Origin: a virus
DNA length: 20,803 nucleotides
IMG/VR virus record: IMGVR_UViG_3300027849_000075
Location: 1-20,803 of that record
Reading direction: 5' to 3' (one strand)
Each line of letters opens with the position of its first letter. Positions within the stretch are counted from its first letter, which is position 1. Below, piece by piece: positions 1 through 9,024 of this stretch. The translations under genes were made by a program, and so were the position numbers. Below the pieces are notes generated by a model, which was given only the letters and a program-made list of their open reading frames with translations, was not told the DNA's origin and did not search any database.

Positions 1-2973
1 GCCCCTACCAATGCAGAACAGAATGTACAATCGGATTGGAATGCTACAACTGGAGATGCATTAATTTTAAACAAACCAACTATACCAGCTGCTATTACAG
101 ATTATGTATCAGCTGCAAATGGAGGATCTTTTGGTGGTGGAATATCGGCAACAACTGGTCAATTCCCAATTTTAAAATGGAATGCTGCCAAATGGGGTAC
201 ACAAAGACTCACTAAAGTAGTTGGTGGTAATGGTGCGGACACTGGAGATAAATGGGTTAGTTTAGCAACCGTCGCTTTAACTGGTGGTTACGAAAAAGTA
301 AAAATTGAGTTTACAATTGGTTCATACGATGACAACGCTAGAGGTAATGAGAAAATAGCTGTATTATATGAAAACCACTCATCAGCTCAAGAAGGTCATA
401 GCGCATTTTGGTATGCGGGTGATATGTATCCTACTTTGTTTAAAGCTATAAAATCTGTTAGAGATAGCTCTAGTGGTTTAACTAATTCGTATACTTTATG
501 GGTTCAGATCGACGGAGCTTGGAAAGACAGCTTTACGGTTGAAGCTGAACATTGGCAAACTGGTGATTCTATAACTTATCCCACGGCTGCGGGTCAAACA
601 ACAACCCCATCTGGTTCTGATGAGCAAGACGTAACAACTAGACAACGATGGGTTGATGCAGATAAGCTAGATGGTCAGCATGGTAGCTATTATGCACCTG
701 CTGCTACTACTTTAGCGGGGTATGGTATACTTGATTCATTAGTAATAGGTACTACAAGCACAACTGCAATGGCAGGGAATACTGCATTATTAGCAATTGG
801 AACAAGTGCTACGACTGCAATGGCTGGTAACACAACAATACCTGCAGATCATGGAGATCATGATGGTTTGTATTTACCTATTGGTGGTGGAATATTAACT
901 GGAGACTTAAAGATAAACACTCAAATTGCATTTCAAAGAGATGGCACAAACTATTCAAATTATATTAAATCTTCGCAGTACGTTTCTGAAGGATACAATA
1001 ACAGTGGAACACCTCCAAGCGATAGATATTGGTTAGAATACGGAGCAAAAGGAGGACATCATTTTGTTTTAAATACTGATGGTGGAACAGGTGTAGCTGA
1101 AAATAGTTATGATGACTTTACTATTTGGCAAGGAGAAGTAGATGGCGATAGATTATTTGAAGTAACTAACTCAGGTAATACAAGTATAACTGGTGGCGTT
1201 AAAGTCTTTGGTTCAATAGAATCTAGAAAAAACATAGTATCAAACTCTAACTACAATATAGCTCAAATAAGCAGTACTAGAACTACAAATGATTACGGTG
1301 GTTTAAATAAAACATACGCTAAGTTAGACGTACAAACACCTGGTCCAGACACAGATGGAGCTTCTTCTCAACATGGACTTGGACACTTGTCAATCAAATT
1401 AGCAGATAATGCTGGTAATAGCGATTTAGTACAAAAAGCATTATTAAGATATGATGGTCAACTTATACTAGGTGGATTTTATCCTCAGACATCAGAGACA
1501 GACGACGCTGGTTTAACTATAAGAAGTAGATATGGTGGCACTAGAAACTTTTTAAGATTTCAAACAGATCACAGTTCTGCTACCACTGAGTGGACAATGG
1601 CTAAAATATACGCTGGTGATGGTGGTAACTTTAATGGTACTTTAACTTTCCAAGTTGCTACAGGTAGTAATGCAAGTACTGATTATTCTGCAGGTCATGA
1701 TGCGCAGCTAGAAACAGCTATGTTTATAAATGATACTAAGGAAGTTACATTCTCTAATAACGTAAAATTATCAGGTGCTAATCCTTACATACAAGGTACA
1801 GGTACTGGTTCTATGAGGATAAAACACACCTCTGGTAACACAATGTATATTAGACCAGATGAAACTGGTTCTATAAGTTTATTTGAAGGGGCAAATTCTC
1901 AGTCGGTTTACTTTATGACGCAAACTCCAACTGTAAATAATACTTCAAAAGAATCTGCTCAATTAAAATTCCACACAAGATCAAAACAATCTGATGGGCA
2001 AAATAACAGTATGTATGCTACTGTAAAACACCTAACACATGATATAGGTAATAATTACACAACACTGGATTTTGCAGGAAGTACTAAGGCTAAATTTAAT
2101 ATGCCTCTAGAAGCTGCAGGTGGATTATATTTTACTGGTGATACACACATGGGCTTTATACCTCATCCAAGAGGTGCTCAATTTAGAAGCGATAGCGCTG
2201 CTCTTGTGGGTTATATAAAAATAGAACTACCAACAGATATAGGTATAACCCCAGATGATATGGTTTCTTTTCACGTAGATGTATATGATTACACTACAAA
2301 TGAAACGATTTCTGTTTTTATAGGAGGTTATACTTATACATCAACATCAACAACCGCTGCTTACTGGTATAATCCTACCGCTATAATTACTACTAAACAT
2401 ACAGGAAAAGATTTTAACGTAAGGTATGGTTATGATGGCACGCATTTTTATGTAGCTATAGGGGAAACAACCTCAGTCTGGTCACATCCAAGTATTGTTG
2501 TTAGAGATGTTCAATGTTCTTATAGGTCAAACGTAGAGCATTATATAGATGGTTGGGATGTAAGTGTAACAACAACTACTTTAACAGGAGTTGACGAAAC
2601 ACAAACAGGTAATTTACCAGTTGCAGGTTCTGTTGCTTGGGGTGATATAACAAGTAGACCTTATATAGTTAACGCTTCAAACAACTCTGCTACTGCCACA
2701 ACAACAATTGCTAATGTAGCTCACGCTACTTACACAGCTGCTTTTTTTGACTTTGTTATTAAAAATGGAACTAATGTTAGAGCAGGTACAGTATACGCTT
2801 GTCATAATGGCGCATCAACTCCTTTGATTGAGTTTGCGGAAACATCAACAGTAGATTTAGGTGATACATCAGATGTAACATTAGCTGTAGATATATCAGG
2901 AGCTAATATGAGATTAAGAGCTACAACAACATCTAGCACTTGGACAATTAAATCTTTAATAAGAGCAATATAA
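1..2973 (+). CDS. Phage tail fibre protein (5'-truncated by window edge)
   Basis: The reading frame is open from base 1, so the internal ATG at 424 is not the real start; 990 codons are visible. The first residues carry a fibre motif seen widely in marine phages (QSDWNATTGDALILNKPT), followed by ADKLDGQHGSYY near residues 219-230 and a 17-residue tandem repeat (IGTxxTTAMAGNT) at residues 249-282. The middle is beta-rich and low in charge, as expected of a trimeric shaft. Residues about 724-880 form a distinct beta domain. The last ~80 residues (AAFFDFVIKNGTNVRAGTVYA through SLIRAI) match a C-terminal tip module I know from marine phage fibres. Its likely role is host receptor binding at the virion tail. 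Its stop codon overlaps the next start by one base, implying translational coupling. The fibre assignment is secure; receptor and attachment site are unknown. Confidence 0.85.
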   Translation, partial: APTNAEQNVQSDWNATTGDALILNKPTIPAAITDYVSAANGGSFGGGISATTGQFPILKWNAAKWGTQRLTKVVGGNGADTGDKWVSLATVALTGGYEKVKIEFTIGSYDDNARGNEKIAVLYENHSSAQEGHSAFWYAGDMYPTLFKAIKSVRDSSSGLTNSYTLWVQIDGAWKDSFTVEAEHWQTGDSITYPTAAGQTTTPSGSDEQDVTTRQRWVDADKLDGQHGSYYAPAATTLAGYGILDSLVIGTTSTTAMAGNTALLAIGTSATTAMAGNTTIPADHGDHDGLYLPIGGGILTGDLKINTQIAFQRDGTNYSNYIKSSQYVSEGYNNSGTPPSDRYWLEYGAKGGHHFVLNTDGGTGVAENSYDDFTIWQGEVDGDRLFEVTNSGNTSITGGVKVFGSIESRKNIVSNSNYNIAQISSTRTTNDYGGLNKTYAKLDVQTPGPDTDGASSQHGLGHLSIKLADNAGNSDLVQKALLRYDGQLILGGFYPQTSETDDAGLTIRSRYGGTRNFLRFQTDHSSATTEWTMAKIYAGDGGNFNGTLTFQVATGSNASTDYSAGHDAQLETAMFINDTKEVTFSNNVKLSGANPYIQGTGTGSMRIKHTSGNTMYIRPDETGSISLFEGANSQSVYFMTQTPTVNNTSKESAQLKFHTRSKQSDGQNNSMYATVKHLTHDIGNNYTTLDFAGSTKAKFNMPLEAAGGLYFTGDTHMGFIPHPRGAQFRSDSAALVGYIKIELPTDIGITPDDMVSFHVDVYDYTTNETISVFIGGYTYTSTSTTAAYWYNPTAIITTKHTGKDFNVRYGYDGTHFYVAIGETTSVWSHPSIVVRDVQCSYRSNVEHYIDGWDVSVTTTTLTGVDETQTGNLPVAGSVAWGDITSRPYIVNASNNSATATTTIANVAHATYTAAFFDFVIKNGTNVRAGTVYACHNGASTPLIEFAETSTVDLGDTSDVTLAVDISGANMRLRATTTSSTWTIKSLIRAI
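745..846 (+). repeat. Two-copy 51-bp tandem repeat inside the fibre gene
   Basis: Codons 249-265 and 266-282 of the truncated fibre encode two adjacent 17-residue units of the pattern IGT(T/S)(S/A)TTAMAGNT followed by four less conserved residues ending in A. The nucleotide copies have diverged at synonymous positions, so this is an old protein-level repeat rather than a recent duplication. Such units are frequent in phage fibre shafts. Confidence 0.8.
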
Positions 2974-4133
2974 TGGGAATATATAGAGGACCTGGGGTAA
3001 TAACAAAGGATTTAGTATTTGGATACGACAGTGGTTATGGCGTTGCAGATAATGACACAGCTACTAGATTTTATGCAGGTAAACCTATAACTAATTATTT
3101 ATCAAGTGGAGCAAGTAACCTTAATATTGTTCAACGCTCGGATTGGTATGGCGCTACACCTACTTTTACTCTCGGAACTAGTGAATTTGGAACACCAATA
3201 GGAACATACACGGTTGGTAGCACTAGTTATATGTACAGTAGAGATGAGGTTTTAGATGATGATTTATCTACACTTTCAGGACAAGCTATAACTTTTTCTA
3301 TATACTTAAGAAGAAGTGGGGGAAGTAACATTGGTACTGTAGGTATAAGAGTTTATGATGATATATCTGGCTACACCACGGTATATGCAGCGGCTACATC
3401 TGAGTTCCAAAGATTCACATTAACAAAAACTTTAGGAGCTAACCCAACTAGGATATTTGTAATGATAGATAATACCAATGGTGGTGTAATTGATTTTCAT
3501 TCTCCACAATTAGAAAAAGGAACTGTTAGTCCTTTTGTAGATGGAACAAGATCAGATACAACTTCGTTAATAGATTTAAAAAGAACAAATAGCATAGACG
3601 TGTCTGATATGTCTTTTACTTCAACAGGGCAACCTGAGTTTGATGGTACAGATGATTTAATAGGAACTGGAATATCAACTGCGTTTACGGACTTTTCGTG
3701 CGTGGTGGTTTTTAAACACAGTGTTAACACGGCTTGGGGAAGAATAGTAGATAAATATTATACCAACGGTTTTTTCATGTCAAGCTATTGGGCTTCGGTT
3801 GGTAGTGGCTACGTGGGTGCAGGAATAATAGAACCTAGTGCTCCTCATGGTCAATCACTCCAATATGACAATACTAAATATAATTACTTTGTAGTTACTA
3901 GGTCTGGGACAACTCATACTATATATTTAAATGGCTCCAGTAATTACGCATCTAAAACAGGTAGTGGAGCAGCTTTAAATTCTGCTGAAATCCACGTAGG
4001 AGCTTGGTACACCAATAACTCGACTCAAAGATTTACTGGTTCTATACCAGTTGTAAAAATATACGATAGAGCTTTAACGGCTGTAGAAGTACAGCAAGAT
4101 TTTGGTTCATACAAAAACAGATTTAATATATAA
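2973..4133 (+). CDS. Lectin-like tail protein 1 (CBM-like plus LamG/ConA-like)
   Basis: This 386-residue protein starts at an ATG that overlaps the previous TAA by one base. Residues 1-35 carry the family opening GPGVITKDLVFGYDSG. Residues about 50-190 look like a carbohydrate-binding beta-sandwich ending in QLEKGTVSPFVDGTR, typical of CBM_4_9-like modules. A linker, SLIDLKRT, leads to a LamG/concanavalin-like domain (about 205-370) with FDGTDDLI, IYLNGSSNY and F.GSIPVVKIYDRAL. It ends with the recurrent YDRALTAVEVQQDF...NRFNI tail. The likely role is glycan binding at the tail tip; enzymatic activity is not evident. It is closest in layout to the gene at 5182, sharing linker and C-terminal DNA. 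The domain calls are by pattern only. Confidence 0.78.
   Translation: MGIYRGPGVITKDLVFGYDSGYGVADNDTATRFYAGKPITNYLSSGASNLNIVQRSDWYGATPTFTLGTSEFGTPIGTYTVGSTSYMYSRDEVLDDDLSTLSGQAITFSIYLRRSGGSNIGTVGIRVYDDISGYTTVYAAATSEFQRFTLTKTLGANPTRIFVMIDNTNGGVIDFHSPQLEKGTVSPFVDGTRSDTTSLIDLKRTNSIDVSDMSFTSTGQPEFDGTDDLIGTGISTAFTDFSCVVVFKHSVNTAWGRIVDKYYTNGFFMSSYWASVGSGYVGAGIIEPSAPHGQSLQYDNTKYNYFVVTRSGTTHTIYLNGSSNYASKTGSGAALNSAEIHVGAWYTNNSTQRFTGSIPVVKIYDRALTAVEVQQDFGSYKNRFNI
3567..3588 (+). repeat. 22-bp exact linker repeat, copy 1
   Basis: These 22 bases encode LIDLKRT between the CBM-like and LamG-like modules. They are identical to 5779-5800 in the third lectin gene. They mark a module boundary at which domains could be exchanged. 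Confidence 0.85.
4108..4133 (+). repeat. 26-bp 3'-end repeat, copy 1
   Basis: The last 26 bases of the lectin gene at 2973 differ by one base (position 4118) from bases 6353-6378, the end of the lectin gene at 5182. The final 15 bases (AGATTTAATATATAA) are also identical at the end of the middle lectin gene, 5168-5182. The repeat encodes the shared YKNRFNI-stop ending. Confidence 0.85.
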
Positions 4134-4137
4134 AATT

Positions 4138-4470
4138 ATGGCATTCGAAAACAGAAGATGGTTAGTAATACCAACAAGTATAATAGATACTATAAACTTT
4201 AACGAGGTTCATGAATCAAATATAGATTCTCTTAGAAAATCTATAGATGAATCAGAAACATTTGTTAAATACGAAATAAGTGTAATTGAGGAGACTTATA
4301 CAGAAACTCACAAAGATACAGAGACAAACGAAGATGTCGTATACACGGTTGAAGCTGGAACGTATGGTAGACCAAGTATATATAGTGAAGAATATACAGA
4401 GTATAATCATACTGATATTATAGCTTTATTAACTACTGAAGAATGGAGTAATAACCAAATGGAAGAATAA
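4138..4470 (+). CDS. Small unknown protein in the tail-fibre block
   Basis: This 110-residue protein has no domain I recognise. I start it at the ATG at 4138 (MAFENRRW), five bases after the upstream stop. A TTG at 4102 in the same frame would add 12 residues but lies deep inside the preceding gene. The protein is acidic (many E and D), with a helical-looking stretch around residues 25-45 and an ending rich in E and N. It lies between two lectin-like genes, one base before the second. That position suggests an accessory or assembly factor for the lectin-like proteins, or a minor tail component. This is inference from position only. Confidence 0.7.
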   Translation: MAFENRRWLVIPTSIIDTINFNEVHESNIDSLRKSIDESETFVKYEISVIEETYTETHKDTETNEDVVYTVEAGTYGRPSIYSEEYTEYNHTDIIALLTTEEWSNNQMEE

Positions 4471-4471
4471 T

Positions 4472-5182
4472 ATGGCATCAAAACTTGGACCAAATATAGT
4501 AACAAACGGATTAGTTTTCGCTGTAGATGCAGCTGCTAGTAGGTCTTATCCTGGTAGCGGAACCACTCTATATGATTTAAGCGGGAATGGATATGACTTC
4601 ACTTCTTCTGTGCCATGTACTTTTACATCTGGCGTGAACAGTGTGCCATGCCTTGATTTTACTAGTGGGAACCAAGAGCGCTTAGATAGTATAAAATTGT
4701 CTCCATTTTCTGGTGACGGTTTTCCTATAACTGTAAGTGCTGTTATAAATGAAAATGCTAGAAGTAGTTACAAAACAATACTATCACAGCATCAGGAAGA
4801 TGGTAATGACAGTATGTCTTTTTGTTCGTTACAAGGGAAAATGGGTACTGATCACTGGAGTCCTGGTGGTAGAAGGTTAACTACAGCTGTACCTACAAAC
4901 GAAGTTCACATGATTACTTGGACTATCGAAGAGTGGGAGCAGCACCAAACAACAGAGCATAAAATATATGTAGATGGAGTAGCTCAGACAACAGAAGGTT
5001 ATTCTGTAGATACAGTTGGTTCATTAGTACAAGATTATTTTAGAATTGGAAATTGGCATTTCACTAGAGCAGATATGAGTTTTGATGGGCAAATATATTC
5101 TGTTAGTTGTTATGACCGAGCACTTAGCGCTGCAGAAGTAGCACAAAATTATAACGCAGTTAAAAAAAGATTTAATATATAA
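4472..5182 (+). CDS. Lectin-like tail protein 2 (single LamG/ConA-like domain)
   Basis: This 236-residue protein is the shortest of three paralogues. It opens with GPNIVTNGLVFAVDAA, then GTTLYDLSGNGYDF, the usual entry to a LamG/concanavalin-like domain in phage and bacterial surface proteins. The domain continues through KIYVDGVAQ and FDGQIYSVSCYDRALS, and ends AAEVAQNYNAVKKRFNI. It lacks the CBM-like module of the neighbouring paralogues. The probable function is sugar binding on the host surface by the tail. The start is one base after the previous stop, and the stop overlaps the next ATG by one base, so it is translated as part of a coupled cluster. The substrate cannot be told from sequence. 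Confidence 0.78.
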   Translation: MASKLGPNIVTNGLVFAVDAAASRSYPGSGTTLYDLSGNGYDFTSSVPCTFTSGVNSVPCLDFTSGNQERLDSIKLSPFSGDGFPITVSAVINENARSSYKTILSQHQEDGNDSMSFCSLQGKMGTDHWSPGGRRLTTAVPTNEVHMITWTIEEWEQHQTTEHKIYVDGVAQTTEGYSVDTVGSLVQDYFRIGNWHFTRADMSFDGQIYSVSCYDRALSAAEVAQNYNAVKKRFNI

Positions 5183-6378
5183 TGTATACAGGGCCTAACT
5201 TAACAAACGACGATTTAGTATTTGGATATGATACAGGACACGGTATAACTAATGTTAACACCGCGACTAGGTTTTGTCCTGGTCAACCTACTATAAATCT
5301 ATACACTAATTCCGATTTTAGTAACGGTGGAACTGGTTGGACTTTTGGTTCTTGGGATGGTAACATATCTCACGCAGCAGCAACATTGGTAGGACCTTAT
5401 GGTCAAATTGTATCTGCTAGAAAGCTTACAGTCAACGCGGCATCTTCTTATTCTCATTTTCACCAATACAATAATAGTAAATATGTAAGTGGTAGTACTT
5501 ACACTACAACAGCTTGGGTAAAAGGTAATGGGGTTTTTCAAATAAAGTCTCACTGGGGAGGAAACGTAAGTCTTACGTTAACGGGTGAATGGCAACGTAT
5601 TAGACAAACGGTTACAGCTACTACATCAACAACTGGTAACTTTCCTTATCTTGCTGGTGAAGGATTAACGGTTGGAACTGATTGTTATGTAACAATGTGT
5701 CAAACAGAACTAAAAGGTCATGCAACACCCTATGTGTATTCTGGTGCAACAACTGGTTCTAGAACTAGCACGCAATCTTTAATAGATTTAAAAAGAACAA
5801 GAAATATAGACGTAGCAAACGTATCTTACGATAATGCTGCGCAACACGTCTACGACGGTAGTAATGATTATATTGTTAGTACTGCTCTCTTAGTAGAAGG
5901 TTCTCAGACTTTTGAAGCAGTGTTTACACCAACAGCAAATGCTCACTCACCTGCCGCTATATTAACTAACCACTCATACACTTCGCCTGTAGCTAATTTT
6001 GGTATTAACTATATAGGTGGTAATAAACTAGGAGCGTCTATTGGATATACAGATGGAACTAGAGAATACGATTCAAAACAAACAAGCGGTGCGGTGTGGG
6101 TAAATGGAAGTAACATAGCTGTTCATGCAGTTCTTGCATATAATGCCACGTTAAATCAAATAAAGTGGTACATAAACGGAGAGCTTGATGCAACTCATAG
6201 TCTTTCCGCAACTCCTAATTTTCAAAGCGTACCTGTTTGCTCTGGTAGATGGGTACATAATTATGGTGATTACTACTATGATGGTCAAGTACATTTAGGT
6301 AAAATATACAAAAAAGAGTTGACTGCTAGTGAAATAAAAAGTAATTTTAAAGCATACAAAAATAGATTTAATATATAA
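5182..6378 (+). CDS. Lectin-like tail protein 3 (CBM-like plus LamG/ConA-like)
   Basis: This 398-residue protein has the same architecture as the one at 2973. The opening GPNLTNDDLVFGYDTGHG is followed by a CBM_4_9-like sandwich, starting NSDFSNGGTGWTF and ending CQTELKGHATPYVYSG. The linker SLIDLKRT then leads to a LamG/ConA-like domain with YDGSNDYI, IKWYINGELDATHS and YDGQVHLGKIYKKELT. It ends SEIKSNFKAYKNRFNI. The DNA of the linker and of the 3' end is nearly identical to the copy at 2973, while the rest has diverged. It is likely a host-glycan adhesin of the tail. The ATG overlaps the preceding stop by one base. Confidence 0.78.
   Translation: MYTGPNLTNDDLVFGYDTGHGITNVNTATRFCPGQPTINLYTNSDFSNGGTGWTFGSWDGNISHAAATLVGPYGQIVSARKLTVNAASSYSHFHQYNNSKYVSGSTYTTTAWVKGNGVFQIKSHWGGNVSLTLTGEWQRIRQTVTATTSTTGNFPYLAGEGLTVGTDCYVTMCQTELKGHATPYVYSGATTGSRTSTQSLIDLKRTRNIDVANVSYDNAAQHVYDGSNDYIVSTALLVEGSQTFEAVFTPTANAHSPAAILTNHSYTSPVANFGINYIGGNKLGASIGYTDGTREYDSKQTSGAVWVNGSNIAVHAVLAYNATLNQIKWYINGELDATHSLSATPNFQSVPVCSGRWVHNYGDYYYDGQVHLGKIYKKELTASEIKSNFKAYKNRFNI
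5779..5800 (+). repeat. 22-bp exact linker repeat, copy 2
   Basis: This is the exact partner of 3567-3588, at the equivalent module junction of the third lectin gene. Confidence 0.85.
6353..6378 (+). repeat. 26-bp 3'-end repeat, copy 2
   Basis: This is the partner of 4108-4133, with one mismatch (position 6363). Conservation at the DNA level, including third positions and the stop codon, suggests recent exchange or homogenisation between the lectin genes. Confidence 0.85.
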
Positions 6379-6402
6379 CCTGGAAAATGAAAGGTAACAA
6401 TT

Positions 6403-9024
6403 ATGGCAAACGAATTTAAAGTAAAAAAAGGCCTCATAGTAGATGGCACAAACACAGTTCTTGATATTCAAGGAACGCAAGGACAATTGTTTTCAGTAAC
6501 AGATAGTCTTACAGGAGATTTATTTTCTGTATCTGATATATCTGGTATACCTATATTAAACGTTAACTCAACTGGGTTAGTTACTGTAGATGGAAACTTA
6601 AACCTAGGTGATAATAATAAAATACAATTTGGAGATTCTCAAGACCTTCAGATATACCACAATGGAAGTGACAGTTTTATTCAAGACACAGGAACAGGAA
6701 GTTTAAAAACTGTAGCAAGTGGTTTTCAATTACTAAATTCTACTCAGACTCAGTTTATGATGCTTGCTGATGGAGGAGCTACAAGTTGGATTAAATTGTA
6801 TTACTCAGGGTCTGAAAAACTTGCAACTACAAGTACAGGGATTAGTGTAACAGGAAAAACTACTACTGGTACAGCACATTTTGATGGAGCTGCAGATAGT
6901 TCAGGTGTAGGCGCAGAAATAGGTAGAAACCATGCTTATGATACTCTTGAATTAAAGGGGTATGGTTCTGAGATGATGATAGGTTCTCAAGGGACAGATC
7001 TACATATAAACTATAGAACTTGTAACAACAACACTTCTAGTCACACTCCTAATAGGTGGTTTTGGAGAGCAGGATCATCAACTAGTTACTCAGACCATTA
7101 CTTCGGCGAGGTATTCTCTGATGGGTTAATAACATGGAATCAAGGTAATTCATCGCATTTAGGAACAGGAGCAGTTGTAACAACTTATGTTGGGAATACC
7201 TCAGTAAATAATGCGGCAATCAAAAGTAATTCAAATACTGAAGATATGTGGATTATGAACTGGGGAGACAGTGCTGCTTGGGGTATTTATAATAGAAATA
7301 TTGATTCTTCTTTAGCAGTTACTAATGCAATAACAATTCCAGCAAATTCTACGGCATTTATAGGAGCTGGTTTAGCTAGAACATACATAGACCATTCTAA
7401 TGGAAACATAGGTACTCTTGGTACAGTTGAAGCGGCTAAATTAAAAATATTAAATGGTGCAGGGTATTTTTTTAATGATACTGGTACACGTACAGCTTTT
7501 ACTGGTGGAGATTTATATATACAAAGTATAAGTAATTATTACAACTATGCGACTAATCAATATCACGGAAATTCTAGTGGAGATAATCACTATTTTAGAG
7601 GTAATCCATTAGCGGGTAATAACTGGAGTATTGACGCAGCAGGTAAAATCATGGGTACTGATTTAACTTTTGGAAACTCTCCAGGTGCTTCTGGTACTGG
7701 TAAGTTGATTATTCAAAATGACACTTCAGGAAACCAAGGAACTGCTGGGTATGGTATATTAAAACAAAGAGATGTAAACAAGGAAGGTATTTCAGGTCAA
7801 AATACACACACAGGTGGTTACATTTGGTATACAATAAAAATTCCATCTGGTTATTCTAACTCTGGTTTAGGTAGTGATGTAGAAGTTGTAATTAGAACTG
7901 GTGGTAGACACCATAATGGTAAGACTCTAAAAAAATATATTATAAGTGTAGGTAACGGATCAACTGCAAACATAGGTAACTTTAACGGTATAAATATACT
8001 ACAAACTTTAGACTCTAGAATCGCTGGGAGTTATGGAGGAAGTGCAACTTCAGCTGAGTTCTACTATAGAACCTCTGTAGCCAACGACACTGGTGAAGTA
8101 ATACTTAGGCTTTATAGAGCTGATAGAGAACCAGTAACTGTAGTTGAAATAAATCCAATAGGCGCTTGGAATAATGACATTACAAAAACACCTAGTTTAG
8201 TGTGTCATGGTCTTGGAACTACTTATGACTCTGGAACTGGTAAAGGTCAAATAAATCAAACTAGACCTACGGCTAACTTATCCACAGCGTTAGTTATACA
8301 AAAAGCTAGTTTTGAGCAAACAACAGGTACTAATGGGAAATTTACTGTTTCAGCTAATGGAACTTCTAGTGGGAATCCTCATGAAATAGCTAGGTTTATA
8401 AACTTAGGAAGTTTAGCAACTAGTAGTTACATGTACATAGGAGCTTCTTCTGGTACAGATTGGAGATTAGGTAAAAATATAATGGGCACAGCTGGTAATA
8501 CTAACTTCGGTATAGCTAAACATTCAGGTACTACTTTAGCGTTGGAGATTGATGGGAGCAATAATGCAACTTTTGCAGGAAGTGTAGACGTAGGAACTTT
8601 TACTTTAGCTGGCTCGGGAATAGTTGTTGACGCGGGTATGACGTTACAAACTAATGCTGGTGGTGTAAATGCAATTACGCTAGCATCAAATGGTAACGCA
8701 GCTTTTGCAGGTAGTGTAACAGCAACTGGAGATGTTGTAGCTTATTCGGATATAAAACTAAAAGAAAATATAAAAACACTAGACGGTAGTAAAGTACTAC
8801 AAATGAGAGGTGTTAGTTTTGATAGAAAAGATAACGGTGCATCTAGCTCTGGAGTTATAGCACAAGAAATGCAAAAGGTAGCTCCTGAACTTGTCAGTGA
8901 TGATGATGGTACATTAGGAGTTGCTTACGGTAACATAACTGGTTATTTAATAGAAGCGATAAAAGAACAACAAAAACAAATAGACGAACTTAAAAAATTA
9001 ATAAAAAATGGCAATAACTTATAG
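6403..9024 (+). CDS. Tail fibre/spike with C-terminal Peptidase_S74 chaperone
   Basis: This 873-residue fibre starts at the ATG at 6403, preceded by an AAAGG about 8 bases upstream. The N-terminus (MANEFKVKKGLIVDG) and the repeat-like DLQIYHNGSDSFIQDTGTG (from about residue 80) are standard fibre modules. The middle is long, Gly/Ser/Thr/Asn-rich and beta-prone, with a distinct domain around residues 466-590. The last ~92 residues are an intramolecular chaperone autoprotease (S74 family): SDIKLKENI begins at S782, with the presumed catalytic pair S782 and K787. GVIAQEMQKVAPELV follows, and then a terminal coiled coil (EAIKEQQKQIDELKKLI). In this family the domain drives trimer folding and then cuts itself off just before the serine. 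The mature fibre would end near residue 781. The C-terminal coding overlaps the next gene by 17 bases. Confidence 0.9.
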   Translation: MANEFKVKKGLIVDGTNTVLDIQGTQGQLFSVTDSLTGDLFSVSDISGIPILNVNSTGLVTVDGNLNLGDNNKIQFGDSQDLQIYHNGSDSFIQDTGTGSLKTVASGFQLLNSTQTQFMMLADGGATSWIKLYYSGSEKLATTSTGISVTGKTTTGTAHFDGAADSSGVGAEIGRNHAYDTLELKGYGSEMMIGSQGTDLHINYRTCNNNTSSHTPNRWFWRAGSSTSYSDHYFGEVFSDGLITWNQGNSSHLGTGAVVTTYVGNTSVNNAAIKSNSNTEDMWIMNWGDSAAWGIYNRNIDSSLAVTNAITIPANSTAFIGAGLARTYIDHSNGNIGTLGTVEAAKLKILNGAGYFFNDTGTRTAFTGGDLYIQSISNYYNYATNQYHGNSSGDNHYFRGNPLAGNNWSIDAAGKIMGTDLTFGNSPGASGTGKLIIQNDTSGNQGTAGYGILKQRDVNKEGISGQNTHTGGYIWYTIKIPSGYSNSGLGSDVEVVIRTGGRHHNGKTLKKYIISVGNGSTANIGNFNGINILQTLDSRIAGSYGGSATSAEFYYRTSVANDTGEVILRLYRADREPVTVVEINPIGAWNNDITKTPSLVCHGLGTTYDSGTGKGQINQTRPTANLSTALVIQKASFEQTTGTNGKFTVSANGTSSGNPHEIARFINLGSLATSSYMYIGASSGTDWRLGKNIMGTAGNTNFGIAKHSGTTLALEIDGSNNATFAGSVDVGTFTLAGSGIVVDAGMTLQTNAGGVNAITLASNGNAAFAGSVTATGDVVAYSDIKLKENIKTLDGSKVLQMRGVSFDRKDNGASSSGVIAQEMQKVAPELVSDDDGTLGVAYGNITGYLIEAIKEQQKQIDELKKLIKNGNNL

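Noticed and set aside
424-426. ATG as the start of the first fibre gene
   Set aside because: The same frame is open back to base 1 and encodes recognisable fibre sequence, so the gene begins before the window.
3497-3730. Reverse-strand open frame within a lectin gene, and similar ones at 5299-5553, 6295-6486, 15248-15616, 19039-19275 and 20116-20391
   Set aside because: All are antisense shadows of strongly coding forward frames, without independent start context or recognisable product.
4102-4137. TTG-initiated 12-residue extension of the small gene at 4138
   Set aside because: It lies within the preceding lectin gene, and a well-placed ATG follows directly after that gene's stop.
9001-9024. 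Programmed frameshift at an A-run joining the S74 fibre to the next gene
   Set aside because: The run resembles a -1 slippery site, but the downstream gene is in the +1 frame relative to the fibre and has its own ATG.
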